Assembly (NCBI GenBank): GCA_963921825.1
Contig: OY997588.1
Coordinates: 9,686,001-9,750,000 of the forward strand
DNA: 64,000 bases
Reading direction: 5' to 3'
DNA from: Erodium maritimum
Taxonomy: Eukaryota > Streptophyta > Magnoliopsida > Geraniales > Geraniaceae
Each line of letters starts with the position of its first letter. Positions within the stretch are counted from its first letter, which is position 1. Shown here piece by piece: positions 22,071-34,461 of this stretch. A program made the position numbers and the translations under genes. Below the pieces are notes generated by a model. The model was not told the DNA's origin. It did no database searches and saw nothing but the letters and a program-made list of their open reading frames with translations.

Positions 22071-25000
22071 TTAGAAATCTCCTCTCCTGCTGGTGGTAAG
22101 ATCACTCACAAAATCATCAGCCTTTTCACACTGCTCCAAGTAGACATTGTAGACAGGATTATATGCAGCAGCTAAGCTCAAGTACTTTACAGCTTCATCT
22201 TTGCGCCCTTGGTTATATAAAGCACTGATAACCCAAGTATTATAAGGTTTTGCAAAGCATCATAAAGGAATAAATGTTATCACAAAACAAACTCAGTTAT
22301 TATACCTTGAGAAATATACCAACGCATCATAATAATGGGCTTTGCTCCTTGCTTCCTCTGGCTCTTTAACATTTGCTAGTCTTTCCAGATGAACCATTCC
22401 TTCTTCCCACTTACCCTACACCCCACAAACATTCATCCACAACTAAGCAAAAAGTTTCGATTCAATCAACTGATACTGATTAGCATCTTTACAGATGTTG
22501 ATATCGACAAATAATCATCATTATTATCGTCTTCAAGGTGGTCTGTTTTGTTGAGAGATTTAAGATTCAAACATTGTCAAGGTTCACCTGCTTTATGTAC
22601 ACATTTCCTGCCCATAAAGATGCAAGAATTAAGAGATCAACATCCTCAACCGCTGTTGGCTCCCCGAAAAAATATAGCTGCCAAGAAAGACAACAGTAAA
22701 TGGAGAAACATGAGAATTACCATCAGTAGTATGCAGAACATAAGAATTCAGGTAATATAAAGTCATTGACTCTGAAGACTTGCTACTATCGTGAAAATGG
22801 CTATAAAAACTTTTAAATAAATTGATATCGTGAAAGGTATGTGAAAACATCAGACCTTAGAAATGGCATGCTCTAAATGCTGAACAGCTTCATCTAGCAT
22901 CCCCTTTTGCAACAAAGTCTGTCCCAATACTATATGTGGTCTAATGAGTTCTGGATCCTTTTTAATAGCTAACCTGTTATCAATAAAATGGTTTCATTGA
23001 TGCTAATAAAAGTGAAGGGAAGAGTAAAGAGAAAGAGCCCAACAGCTTACCGCAACAAAGAGATTGCTAGTTCCTTATTCCCCCCTTTTGCAAGTTTCAT
23101 GACTGAAAGCTGTCAACAATCCCAATCATGAAGATTAAAATTACAAAAATAACTCTAATATTGACAGAGGGTTCTTGTTCATTGCCACTTACGTTGAATA
23201 TTTGTTTAGGGGCTAGCTTCTCTACAGAAACTTTACGCTGCTGATTTGCTGAATCCACACATGTCATGAATTCAGCGCCAAGTTGATCAGAATCCAAAGG
23301 TTCTCTAGGAATGATCTCTGCTAACCCCAACTTTGTCCGGATAGCAGGTTGCTTAAGGGCTAATTGCTGCAAAGTTGATTATAAGCAATAATAATAATAA
23401 TAATAATAATAATACAACCCTAAGACTTTTAGAGCATGTGACTCCAATACTAGAGCTCTAAAAATTTCATGATCAAAGGCTAAAAATATATAATTCTCAA
23501 ACAAAAAATAGAAAGAAACAAAGGAGATATTTGTTACCAAGACAACTTTCATATCTGTAAACAAATAAAGAAAGCAAGGCAGTGTTGACGAATCAATTAA
23601 ATATGAGGAGCAAAGCAAGACTACTATAAACTTCCTAGCCACAAGGCACTAGATAATATGAGGGGTGCTCTTACACCAACAAGAGAAAATATTTAATTGG
23701 ATGATCAATCATCAACAAATTACTTAAAGTACATATGGGAAGTAAAGTGGAAAAACTAACCTGCATCACAGTTAATGAACTATTGGTAGCCCAATATACA
23801 AGACTACCCTGCAACACAGCAAAAGAAAATTTCTGAAATTCTGACAGAAGGGTGAAGGGGAAACCGCACTGTCAAATAAAGCAGTATGCTATAAAAACAC
23901 GATTATCAGAGTTAGAGTAGCAATATAAGGAATAGTATAGCACCATATACTTAATATGAATATTTCCACCATATTGGTCTAGACCCTTTACAGTTGCAGC
24001 ATTGACAAGGATCATATCTGGAGTCTTTGGTTCATATTGTTACCTTTAGCGATTGCTAATTTGTTTCATTTCATGTCTATGACTTAGCCGTCAAACTTCA
24101 TTAGTTGGCAGAGTGGCTTTTTCAGTTAGATTCAGCTGTTCATAACGCATAGACCCAGTTCAAAAAGATTTATCCTCACAATCACCCAGTGCACTTTTAA
24201 TTGGGGGGGGGGGGGGGGGGGGGGGGGTTGCTGTGCTATAGCATGCTCTTTCCTATACTCATTCATTTAATCAAGCAGATTTTTTGTCCATGTAATACAT
24301 AAACAATACCCTGATGCACCAGAGTTCAAACATTGCTTAGACCCAGCATCTTCCACAATAACAAACAGAAACAAGCATATACATCAGAACTTGTATCTTT
24401 GAGGATGGCATGCAAATGTATTACAGCACAGTTTCAGATCATGTTGGTTTCATCATTTCATGTATCTGTATATCCCAAATGTGTGCAGATCAATCTGAAC
24501 TTTTTGCCCAGATACCTTTCTAAAGGATTTTAAACAATACAAAATTCTAAATCTTCTCAACAACAAAATGGTACATCGAAATCCCATCAAGCTTGCAGTT
24601 TTTTAATTATCTGAACAAGGATGTCGACATGAAGGTTTTGTTTATGTTCCAGATGTAAATGGCAGTAAACTCCAAGCACAACATGTTGATCTTACTTCAA
24701 ATTTACGACAACCCAGATTCTTTCCTATCTGGTTATCTTACCAGATTAGCAGACATACAAATTGTTTTACAGAAATCACAGAATCAACAAACAAAAGACA
24801 AGTTTCTCAGGAAAAGAGAAACTAAGATAGATGTCCAAAACGATTGTAAGGTAACATTACATTTTGGTGTTTCAAGAGTTTATTGGTCTGAATCAAATAT
24901 CCCACTAAACAAGAATAACATATCAATAATAGTCAACTGTTATCACTTGCAGTAATTTTTTGCATAATCCCAAGATACATTGATGACTCCAAACGTAAAA

Positions 25001-28000
25001 GGCGACTTGCGAAGATAAGAAACTAGTTAGTTCTCATGGAAAACATCAATAGCCAAAGCAAATATTATTATTTATTGATCAAGCCAAAGCAAATACTAAC
25101 TGATTACATAATATAAAAGTAAAACAACTATGTCAATTCAATAGTATCAAGGTAAATTAATAGACATGCAGTGAAGTATACTAGATGCCTCCAAACATTA
25201 CAAGAACATAGACAGAGAATGCTAAAATTACCTGAGGAACACAGTAACCAATAAAAATTAGAGGCAGCGTCAACAGATTCAAATAGATTCTGTAGTACTG
25301 CAATAAAAGTGAGAATGTCCACATTATTTGAAATGAAATAAGAATATATCGTAGACAACTTAATTTGAGAATTATCCCGAAATGCACCCATTTTTTATGA
25401 TTATTTACCAAGAAAAGATATCTTCGAAACAATTTATTTCACTGGATTGCCTATCAAAGTAGACCTAAAGCATACATTATTTTCATCCACTTACCTTTGC
25501 TAATAAGCCCAACCAACCAGTCACTTTTCCTGCTGAAGACATCCCAAAAGATATCTGACAATGATTCACCAAAAGTCAGAATTCTGTGGCACTTCCAATA
25601 ATAACTAGAAATGCACAACTGATATACAAATGGCAGCTCAAAAGCTAAAATGCTTAAAAAATACATAGGCAGAATGACTTAGCTATTGACATATAGCCCT
25701 ATTAAGTGCAGATGGTACCAGAATACATAGTACAATACCTGAACATTAGTGAAGTGCAAGCCAGCAATAAGCAATGGAAAGATGGAGCCTGAAAAGCCGT
25801 GAGAGAATTCAGTCAGATTTTGGAACCATAAAGCACCACCCTGCAATAACCACACAAAATTTAATGTTTGGCCAGGTTCCATGGAGTCAAAGTCTTGATT
25901 ATAGGCAAACATCTTCTATAATGATATGCATTTTCCATACCATGGCATATATATTCAACAGAAATATACAATATTTTGAAAACAATGAGCAAATGATTTA
26001 GCTATTACCATAATTACATTTACTGTCAATGCATAAAAGGAAAAGGTTGATACGTTCTAATCATTTAATAAAATGAGCAATAGTTTGAGTTTTATAAGAT
26101 CTTAGAATAAATGTATTCAACTAAAGGAGTAATACTCTAGTCATATGATTCCATTCGAATAAGTAGTAGATCAAACTTAGGATGCTTTATTAATGTTCTT
26201 GTAAATATAAAAAAAAAATAGCAATGAAGCACATATCATTCAATATTGTGCATACAATGGCGAAAATATTATTCCAAATGAACGTTTCTATGAGCATATA
26301 AAATTGTTTTTGTGAAATATTTATTCTTCAATATAACAGGGGATTAGTACCGTCACTTCTCATATGAGGGCTTTAATATGAGAAGGATGAGTATCCATAT
26401 AGTTATGTCAAGGCCTCTTACAGTATCAAAACCAGGATGATGGTCCAGTGACATTCTCCGGATAGTAGTCATCCACAAGACAAAGCATGGAACCTGCAGT
26501 TTGAAAGACGAGGTAATAAATATATTATGCAACTTTTTATCCATCTAACCTCTGCAGAGTTTAAATGTTTCTGGAGGAATATAATCTTTACAAAAATCTA
26601 TAATACAACATATTATGAAAACTATTTAAGGTTCTCTCTTCATTTTTGGAAAGGTAAGTGAGAGAAAGTAAGTTACTAGTGCATAGAAGAAACTTTTGAT
26701 AGCATAGCACTACATGTCCCACTCCTTCGTTATAATTATGTGTCAACATTCTAATCTATGTGTTTTGATGGTAATAAAACTTAGTATTATCATTCAAGAT
26801 CAAATAATTATTTGGAATGTTTATGTTAAATTTAATCAAAATATAATATCATTTTCTCAAACCAAACAAGTTTAATAAGAGTTTCCACATCGATTAATAT
26901 CACTTATAATCTTTTGTTAGATAATAAAAAAAACTATGTTAATACTAATCCTGATATTTAGTTCCTATTAGTAGAATAAATAACAGGAATACTGTAGTTA
27001 TCTTTGTGTGTAAATAGGTAACGATGTTAGTTGTAGACCTTATCAGTCAGGTAGCTAGTTTTTTTTATTGATTTCTTATTTAAAAGCTTTTAGCAGAGAA
27101 ATGAAGCATCAATTCAGCCAAATATTTCATGGTATCAGAGCCTGGTTACCATATAGGATTCTGCCAAAATTATATGGCTGATCCAAGTAATATAAGTCCT
27201 GGTTCTTCTGTGATCCGTGTCGGTCTGGTGGATCGAATCCAATTTCCATCTCTGAATCCCTTCAAACCTATTCCATTACTTCACATAAACTAAATGGAAG
27301 TAATAACATGGAATGCCCTCAATCTGTTAAGTTCTTTGTTTAAGGGCGAGGCAAGTTTCTGGACATGAGTAAAGATCTAGCATACTACGACAAATAGGAG
27401 GCTGAAAATTCAGTATTCATGTCATGGCTTATGAAACTCTATGGAGGTCTTCCTGCCATCAACCAGTGTGATCTGAACGATAGTAAAGGAGACATATTCA
27501 GATGTTGGGAATGATGGGCAGCTGTTCAAGATAAAACCCAATTGAAGAAGGAAAAGCTGGGAGAAAAGTCTGTCACTCAATATTATATTGACCGCAAGAT
27601 GCTATGGCAGGAACTCGGCCTCTAGTGTGATTACAAATGGAGCTGCACAGATGACCACATTTTCTATCAGAAAACAGTAGAAAAGGAAAAGGTTTTCGTT
27701 TTTTTTGGTTGGCTTAAATGCAGATCTTAATGAGGTTCGTGGAATGATACTTGGTAGGGAACCACTACCAAGTACTAGAGAAGTATTTGCAGAGGTTCGG
27801 AGAGAAACGAGTCGTTGTCAAGTTATGCTCGGACCTGGTAACAATGGAGCTCCAACAGCTTCACTAGAAACTACAGCCTTGATGACCTCTAGGACAGACT
27901 TAAATAACAGGTTCTCCAAAAAGTCTGAAAGGCCAACCTGTGAATACTGTAGCAAACCTAAACATATCAAAGCTAAGTGTTGGAAGCTACATGGAAAACC

Positions 28001-31000
28001 TACAGATTTCCATCCATCTCAGAGATTCTTTCGAGACAACAAAGGCTGCAATCAAGGCCCTCAGTCTGCTGCCTATGCTCGTGGAGTCCAACATGCTAAT
28101 CAAATCTCACAATCACCAAATAAATGAACATGGAATTTCTACTGACCACTCTTTCTTCACTCGGGACAACTTAGAGAAGCTGTTTAAACTATAGCTCTTA
28201 TCAGTCTTCCATGTCTCTATCATCTCAAATTTCTGAAAAGAGTAAGTTCAGAATAGCTCTATAAATCTCACTAGAACTCTCTAACCTCTGGATCATAGAT
28301 TCAGGGGCATCTGACCATATGAATGGTTCCTCCTAATTATTCAAATCATATTATCCTTGTTCTGGTCTTGGGAAAGTTAAAATTGCAGATGGATCTCTCT
28401 CAGCTATTCCATTTCCAGGGAAAGGGTCCATTGTTATCTTTCCATCTATCACTCAGTATAATGTTTTACATGTTTCTAACTTACCATGCAACTTATCGCT
28501 GTCTACAAGTTAACCACAGACTCTAAATGTCAACTAAAATTCTTGCCTTCTATTTGAGAATGTCAGGACCTACACTCGGGGAAGATGATTGGCAATGCTA
28601 TAGAATATGGAGGACTATATTACTTTACCTCAGAGACTAACTTGGGTAAACAAATTCAGAAATCTTAGTATTCTAGTTATGTTTCATTATCTGATGAAAT
28701 ACTGCTATATGGCACTTTAGATTGGGTCATCCTACTTTTGGGTACTTGAAACGCTTATTTCCTGCTTTGTTTCATAATAAAAAGGGGGAAATTACGATTA
28801 GGTACCCTAAAGTATTGGTCAAGTGCCTTAAGAGGCCCTAAGTTTAAAAGTGACCAATAAGGTACCCAAAGTTTTGGTCACAGATCATTTACATGCCTTT
28901 ATGAATTGGTCACATATCATTTACATGCCTTTACGAATTGATCACAGATCATTTACATGCCTTATGAATTGGGCACAGATCAATTACATGCCTTTAAGAA
29001 TTGGACAATAAGGTAAAAGTGTCAAAAACTTGACCAAAATTTGTCTAGTATGTGACCAAAACTTTAGGGTACCTAAAGGTAATTTCAATATCTTCATCTT
29101 GTATTTGGCCATGTATGTTGTGTAGCCATTTGCATTCTAAATCGTAGTGTAGTTTCAAGTTTTAATCTTGCTAGGTGTTGCTGAAGTTTGGTTGTAAGAT
29201 TTGTTCTCACTTATCACTTGGTATGGTAATTCACAAGATATATTCTTATGAGAATTAGCAGCACTTACTACAAGTTAGTAAGAAGTCTGAACCCCAAGAG
29301 AATTCTTAGATGTGGTCCATGTGGATATAGAAACCCCCAGGAGGGTTGTGAATCACTATATATTTTTGTGTTTGCCATGTCTTCTTTCATCTTATTGCTT
29401 GTTATTTCATTTTTTAAATTATTATAAGTTGGTATAAAAAAAAAATATAAGCAGTCATTGGGTCTTCTAAATTGATTTCTTGGAATCTAACATCCTTTGA
29501 CATTCAAAAAGAGTTAATTAGTGTTTTACACTCTGTGTGGAGTTTGGAGGAAAGAACTTGTTTTGGTGAACTAATTGTCGTCCAAAATGTACAAGAAAAG
29601 GCTTGGAAGTTTACTGTATTTTTTATATAAAGAAATATCTTTCTTCCTCTAACCCCACACTGTTATGGGCCTTACGGACCGTAACGGAATGGGTTAAGCA
29701 AGCACACCACAAGGGTGTGGCCGGCCGGCTAGGGTGTAGTAAGCTAGGGTTTTGGGTTTGGGTAATTATTAGTTTATTTCCTTATTATTAATATCTCTAA
29801 GTTCAAGTAACATTAGGAATAGGTAAGTTCGATAATTACCAATTATAATTGTATTAGGGTTTTGGTTTTAGGTAACCTCTTGGCTATATATATATCAAGA
29901 GAGTATTATGATTAAAGCAGACTAAGAATTTAAAGAAATATTTTGGTCTCTCTACGAGGTCTTCGGGTTCCCTCTACAACGAGCTTGTACTTGTTACGAT
30001 TGGGAAGAAGAAGAAGAAGAAGAAGAAGAACAAGAACAAGGACTCGCTCCAGCGAAGCCTTGGACTGAATCTGAAATCCTACAACGGTCCCATAACGCGA
30101 TCGATCACGCAGGATCATAACAGATTGGTATCAGAGCCAAGCGTTATGGACTCCGAACCTTCTTTTCAGCAGTGATTCAAGGCGTTCCTGGCGAGGTATG
30201 AAGCTGACCAGCGAAAGATTGAAGACTTGGCAGTACAAGTCCGGGCATTATCACATCCACGCCGGCGGATCAGCCAAAAGGCAGCTCGACCCCGGCTGCA
30301 CCACCACGGGACAGGGCTGTTCCTGCGAGTTCCGGCGCAGGAACGGGTGGAGAAAGAGGCGTTATCATGCCTCGAATTCCCGCGATTCGACGGGCGCACG
30401 GACCCAACCGCGTGGCTAAACCGATGTGAGGGATACTTTCTCCATCAACGCACTGCACAAGACGAGAAAGTACTTCTGGCGTCATTCCACCTCGAGGATG
30501 ACGCGCAGTTATGGTTTATGAAGCTCCAAAAAGATTTTCCTAACCTAAATTGGCCAGCATTTAAAATGTATTGTCATACTCGTTTTGGTTCCGTGTTTAA
30601 AAGTAACAGGTTGGGAGAGCTAGCGAAGCTGCAAGGTTGATGAGTATGCAACTCAGTTTGAGCGTCTGGCAGCACAAGTGCCGAATTTGCAGCAGGATCA
30701 GGAAATTTCTTTATTCCTGAGTGGCCTTCGGAGGCCATTGGCGATCGATGTGGAAATTCAGCAGCCACGGGATCTGACAACAGCTATGGGGCTAGCCAAG
30801 CTCTATGAAGAACGTGCTCGTGAGGAGGCTAAACCTCCACCAATTGTAGCTCCGAGCAAACGACCAGCCATGGATAATTCTCCTCGGCCATTTTTCAAGC
30901 AAATTTCTCAGGCCGAGAAACAAGAGCGAATCACTAAAGGCCTTTGTTTCAACTGTGATAAAGCTTTTTCCCTGGTCACAAGTGTGCGAAACTTTTTTGG

Positions 31001-34000
31001 TTGGAGATGATCGAGGACAAGGTCGGGGACAGGGCTGCCAACATGATGGATCCACCCTATGCGCTTGAGGACAAGCGTCGTGTGCAAGGGGGGAGAGATG
31101 TTATGGGCCTTACGGACCGTAATGGAATGGGTTAAGCAAGCACACCACAAGGGTGTGGCCGGCCGGCTAGGGTGTAGTCGGCTAGGGTTTTGGGTTTGGG
31201 TAATTATTAGTTTATTTCCTTATAATTAATATCTTTGAGTTCAAGTAATATTAGGAATAGGTAAGTTAGATAATTATCAATTATAATTGTATTAGGGTCT
31301 TGATTTTAGGTAACCTCTTGGCTATATATACCAAGAGAGTATTATGAATAAAGCAGACTAAGAATTTAAAGAAATATTTTGGTCTCTCTACGAGGTCCTC
31401 GGGTTCCCTCTACAACGAGCATGTACTTGTTACGATTGGGAAGAAGAAGAAGAACAAGGATTAGCTCCAGCGAAGTCTTGGACTAAATCTGAAATCCTAC
31501 AACGGTCCCATAACGCGATCGATCACGCAAGGTCATAACACACACCTGTTCATGGCAAGTGACCCGCCAAGTTTCAAACATTGGCCTCTATTGAGGTGAG
31601 TGCCCAAGTAGGTTAACAGACATTGGTCTTGAAAAAATAGATACTCAAGAAAACAACAGAGAGAGAAGTTATGGAAGTCCAACTAAAATATAAGTTCCTG
31701 GTCAAACAAGCAAGAGATATTTAGTGCACGTCATTTAGACAAGCCACCCAATAAGCGTGCTTTGTAAAAGCACACAAACTCGAGCACAAGACATAATGGA
31801 GTTAGCAAATTTTCGATCTCTTAGTATAAGATCTTACTCTTACTTTTCCATTATGCTACCTTATTCCCTATTAACTTACTGACATCTTTGAATTACTCTA
31901 TTTATAAAGCAACTATAGAATCACAACTTCAAAAGTGATACAGGTACCTTGATATGCAAAAACTAAAATAAAGGGTAAACAAATAAATCATTCATATCTT
32001 ATGCCAATAAAGTTATTCATTAGTGCAGATGAGAGTATTACCTGGACAAGCAAGTAGGCTGGGAACCATAAATACGAAGGGCACCCCATAGCCAGTCGTT
32101 TCTCACGCAAGAGCGCAAATTGGTCCGCGTAACTCCTTCGTGAGAGAGGTGGTGGCAACAGAGGAGGCACTTTGAGATATAAACAAATTTAGTGTGTTAA
32201 ACAGCGGAGGTACATTAAAAATTGAATGGAAATCTTCATGGAAAACCATAAAAAAAATGTTTACTTCTATAATTAGAGAATCATCTATTTTCTGGTTCAT
32301 GATGTACTAGTACTAGACAAGGGTGCACCCATGATGCAAATCTTGTTAGGACAGTCATAAGGGAGGTGTGGCATGCAATTTGTTGGTAATGCATCAGTTC
32401 TGACATGCTTTTGGTACATGCAAGCTATTAAGCTGCTAAAGACGATAGATAATGTTACTCATAGTTTCTGAAACTGGAAATGCATTTCTAGAATATAACT
32501 TCTAGCCAGCCACAAAATTGATCCAACTCCCATACCAACTCTAGTGCAAGGAATACGTGGCTAATTGGCAGAATCATGATCACCTTAAGTGAAAGGAAGT
32601 TCAATAAAGAACTGAAACTTAGCAGCTGGTATAACAGTTCCTTATTAGATAATAAAAAGGAAAAGAAGTTCAATAAAGAACTGAAACTCAGCAGCTTGTA
32701 TAACATTTCTTTATTAGAGAATAAAAAGGCTCACAGTTAAGATATAATTGGTCCCCCAAATAACAAAATTAGAATTAAATACACACTTGACCTCTTACAT
32801 TCACATGATTACTCTTTCGTATTCTCCCCCTGAAGTTAAAATGCTGATTCTCTTGACTTGTAAATGGGCTCACTTCACATGTAATTTTGTGTTGCCCTTA
32901 TCAAGGAAATAATAGTAGCAAGGTATTTCAACCCTTATGCAACTTTGAATTAATTGATTTTGCTATCTTCCCTTCTTTGGAGGACTAACATGTCGCCTAT
33001 GGCTTGTTTATTGTCAGCATGGTAGTGTAAATTTGGCTGTAGGGCCCTCGCTTCACTTGATGCAATTCCATCTCTATAAAATATTCTTCATATTGGACTT
33101 CTCAATCAGTAAATACTGTATAAGGGTCTTAATTACTTTTCCCAAATCAATAGGGGTATATGAATACCCGATAATCCCAATTACCAGCAGAAGCTAAAAA
33201 ATATACCACCAAAAAGACACTTGTGAGGGAAAATCACAGTTAAATTAGCAAAACTAAGCTCCATATCATTTTAAACTATAACAATACAGCAGCAGCAATC
33301 TATACAAACAAATGTGATTCAAACTTAAATAGAAGGCCTACATGCTGCAAATGAAAGTCTACTTCTTTGGTTCACGCAAAGATTTGGTCAATAGATGAAG
33401 TTGTGGGACTCAAAATAGATTAAGAATGGATAATAGAATAGTATGATTTCAACATGGATGGGGATAAACAGATATTGTAAAGAGAACAGGTTTCAACATT
33501 ACCCTATGCACTCTCGAACTTGAATCTTACAAAAAGGGTCAGTGGGTAATTATGTATACAAAAACATGTCTTTTATGAGTGAGTCCCATTAACTTCCTTT
33601 GACAGGATTGACACCCACACCTATTTGCCAGTTGAAGTAATTAAAGATATTATAGAAATCCAGTGTAATGGAAATTGAGAGACTTACAATTAGGAAAACA
33701 CTCTCCTATCCTTTTCAACTTGTTGAGTTGCAAAATTAGTAAAGGAAACATTGTCAATCTCATTGCCACTGTAGAGGAAGCAATTATTATCCACCTGGAG
33801 ATCATAAAATAAAAGTTTCAGAACAATTCCCAGACTGCACTTCAGAGATCAATGTATGGTAACTTCCATTATGCTCTACTATGAAAATTGTAGCTCGGTC
33901 TAGCCAATGAGATAAAATGCGAGGAATTGAATTCGGATGCAGATGAATTCGGTCAAACATTATGTTTGGAACTTACCAAGGCAATCCGGTGAAGTCATGG

Positions 34001-34359
34001 TACCAATCAAGCATCGAAATCAGCCCATCCACAGGAAGGATCGAGCTTCCGCCGCTGCCGCTGACGACTTGCTCAGCAACTTCGTTCAGCCCAACGTTGA
34101 TATGCTCGGATGAAGTAGGCAACTCGGAGAAGGAGTCACCGGAAAGTTCCGAGTCATCGGAAGGATGAGTTGAGAACGACCGGGAGCAAAATGTCGGGGG
34201 GAAGTTGAGGCCGGAAGAGAACGGAGGCGTGTACGGTGAGGGCGAAGAGAAGGGGGTGGGGTCTGATGCACGGGGCGAATGAAAGTGACGCGCGGTAGAG
34301 AGCGTGGAGAGGAGACGGGATCGACGGAGATGGACGAAGAAGACCTTGGACGTTGCCAT
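22071..34359 (-). CDS. OXA2-type mitochondrial membrane insertase with TPR tail
   Basis: Fourteen minus-strand exons fit GT-AG sites and phase: 34359-33977, 33794-33688, 32169-32042, 26493-26422, 25840-25739, 25554-25495, 25297-25232, 23808-23761, 23366-23193, 23109-23051, 22973-22856, 22677-22588, 22415-22306 and 22224-22071. They give 556 residues, or 569 if an in-frame ATG at 34398 is used. The N-terminus is Arg/Ser-rich, as in a mitochondrial presequence. The core carries YidC/Oxa1/Alb3 landmarks: SMLDWYHDFTGLPWWIIIAS, SYLWFPAYLLVQVPCFVLW, LPLIFIGYCVPQGSLVYWAT. The last 170 residues have TPR-like helices (LLRLAIKKDPELIRPHIVLG, DEAVKYLSLAAAYNPVYN). Oxa1-family proteins insert subunits into the inner membrane. 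Plant OXA2 members with a TPR tail are linked to cytochrome c maturation and complex IV. Intron 3 is 5.5 kb of nested transposons. Confidence 0.88.
23387..23414. repeat. AAT microsatellite in an OXA2 intron
   Basis: About nine AAT units lie in the intron just upstream (in gene orientation) of the 23366 acceptor. It is a simple repeat, likely length-variable. Confidence 0.85.
24203..24227. repeat. Run of 25 consecutive G in an OXA2 intron
   Basis: An uninterrupted tract of 25 guanines lies within the 23809-25231 intron of the OXA2 gene. Plant nuclear introns are AT-rich and G homopolymers of this length are rare. On the transcript, which is made from the other strand, it reads as a C tract. 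Its length could be an assembly artefact. Confidence 0.9.
26915..27129 (+). repeat. Probable 5' LTR of the Copia relic
   Basis: The 215-bp stretch begins TGTTAGATAATAAA and ends TTTCA, directly before a primer-binding site (TGGTATCAGAGC at 27130-27141) complementary to the initiator methionine tRNA. LTRs start with TG and end with CA, as here. I find no second copy, so the boundary at 26915 rests on the TG and the expected size only. Confidence 0.55.
27130..29400 (+). pseudogene. Ty1/Copia retrotransposon relic (gag, protease, pre-integrase)
   Basis: After the tRNA primer-binding site comes a broken gag. Its zinc knuckle is clear at about 27935-28000 (CEYCSKPKHIKAKCWKLHGK, a C-x2-C-x4-H-x4-C finger). 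The aspartic protease start follows at about 28295 (WIIDSGASDHMNGS). A GAG-pre-integrase segment lies at about 28580-28780, ending LGYLKRLFPALFHNK with frameshifts. Stops and frame changes are frequent. Only a faint integrase-like stretch near 29300 remains, no reverse transcriptase or RNase H is seen, and the 3' LTR is missing. The relic is cut by the MITE at 28788 and probably by the younger LTR element at 29661. Confidence 0.8.
28788..29085. mobile_element. MITE with four internal tandem repeats
   Basis: The left end reads GAAATTACGATTAGGTACCC and continues CTAAAGTATTGGTCA. The right end is the inverted match (TGACCAAAACTTTAGGGTAC, then CTAAAGGTAATTTC). The middle (28874 to about 29005) is four copies of a 33-34-bp unit built on GGTCACAGATCATTTACATG and CCTTTATGAATT. 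No target duplication is certain. It interrupts the Copia pre-integrase region. Confidence 0.7.
30004..30032. repeat. GAA microsatellite in the 5' LTR
   Basis: About nine GAA units near the 3' part of the 5' LTR. The same position in the 3' LTR (near 31443) has about four. This length difference explains most of the LTR size difference. Confidence 0.8.
30227..31062 (+). pseudogene. Gypsy-type gag, frameshifted
   Basis: The first segment (to 30640) carries the retrotransposon gag core: FPRFDGRTDPTAWLNRCEGY, then LASFHLEDDAQLWFMKLQ. A shift near 30637 moves the frame to VDEYATQFERLAAQV and DLTTAMGLAKLYEERAREEA. A second shift at about 30965 splits the zinc knuckle (GLCFNCD, then PGHKCAKLF in another frame). 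No protease, RT or integrase follows before the 3' LTR. Confidence 0.85.
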
Positions 34360-34461
34360 TGATCCCCAGAGAGAAGAGAGCAGACGAAAAACAGACACGA
34401 TGGGTTTAGGGTTTTAGCCTCGGAGAGCAGGGGGAAATGTGTCTCTTTGCTTAGAACGGTC

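Larger units (their letters stand above)
29661..31540 (+). mobile_element. Complete gag-only LTR retrotransposon (Ty3/gypsy-type)
   Basis: An intact structure of 1,880 bp. The 5' LTR (29661-30122, 462 bp) and 3' LTR (31099-31540, 442 bp) both start TGTTATGGGCC and end CATAACA. They are nearly identical apart from a longer GAA microsatellite in the 5' copy. A primer-binding site (TGGTATCAGAGC, 30126-30137) follows the 5' LTR. A polypurine tract (AAGGGGGGAGAGA) precedes the 3' LTR. CACAC flanks both sides (29656-29660 and 31541-31545), the 5-bp target duplication. The internal 976 bp encode only a broken gag, so it must depend on another element for mobilisation. LTR similarity indicates recent insertion. 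Confidence 0.92.
26494..32041 (-). other. Intron 3 of the OXA2 gene, 5.5 kb, transposon nest
   Basis: The two flanking exons end and begin in phase 0 with consensus sites, so the whole interval is intron. It contains the Copia relic (26915 to about 29600), a MITE inside the Copia relic (28788-29085) and a complete gag-only LTR retrotransposon (29661-31540). All three elements read plus, opposite to the host gene. That orientation avoids their polyadenylation signals acting in the sense direction. Confidence 0.8.
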
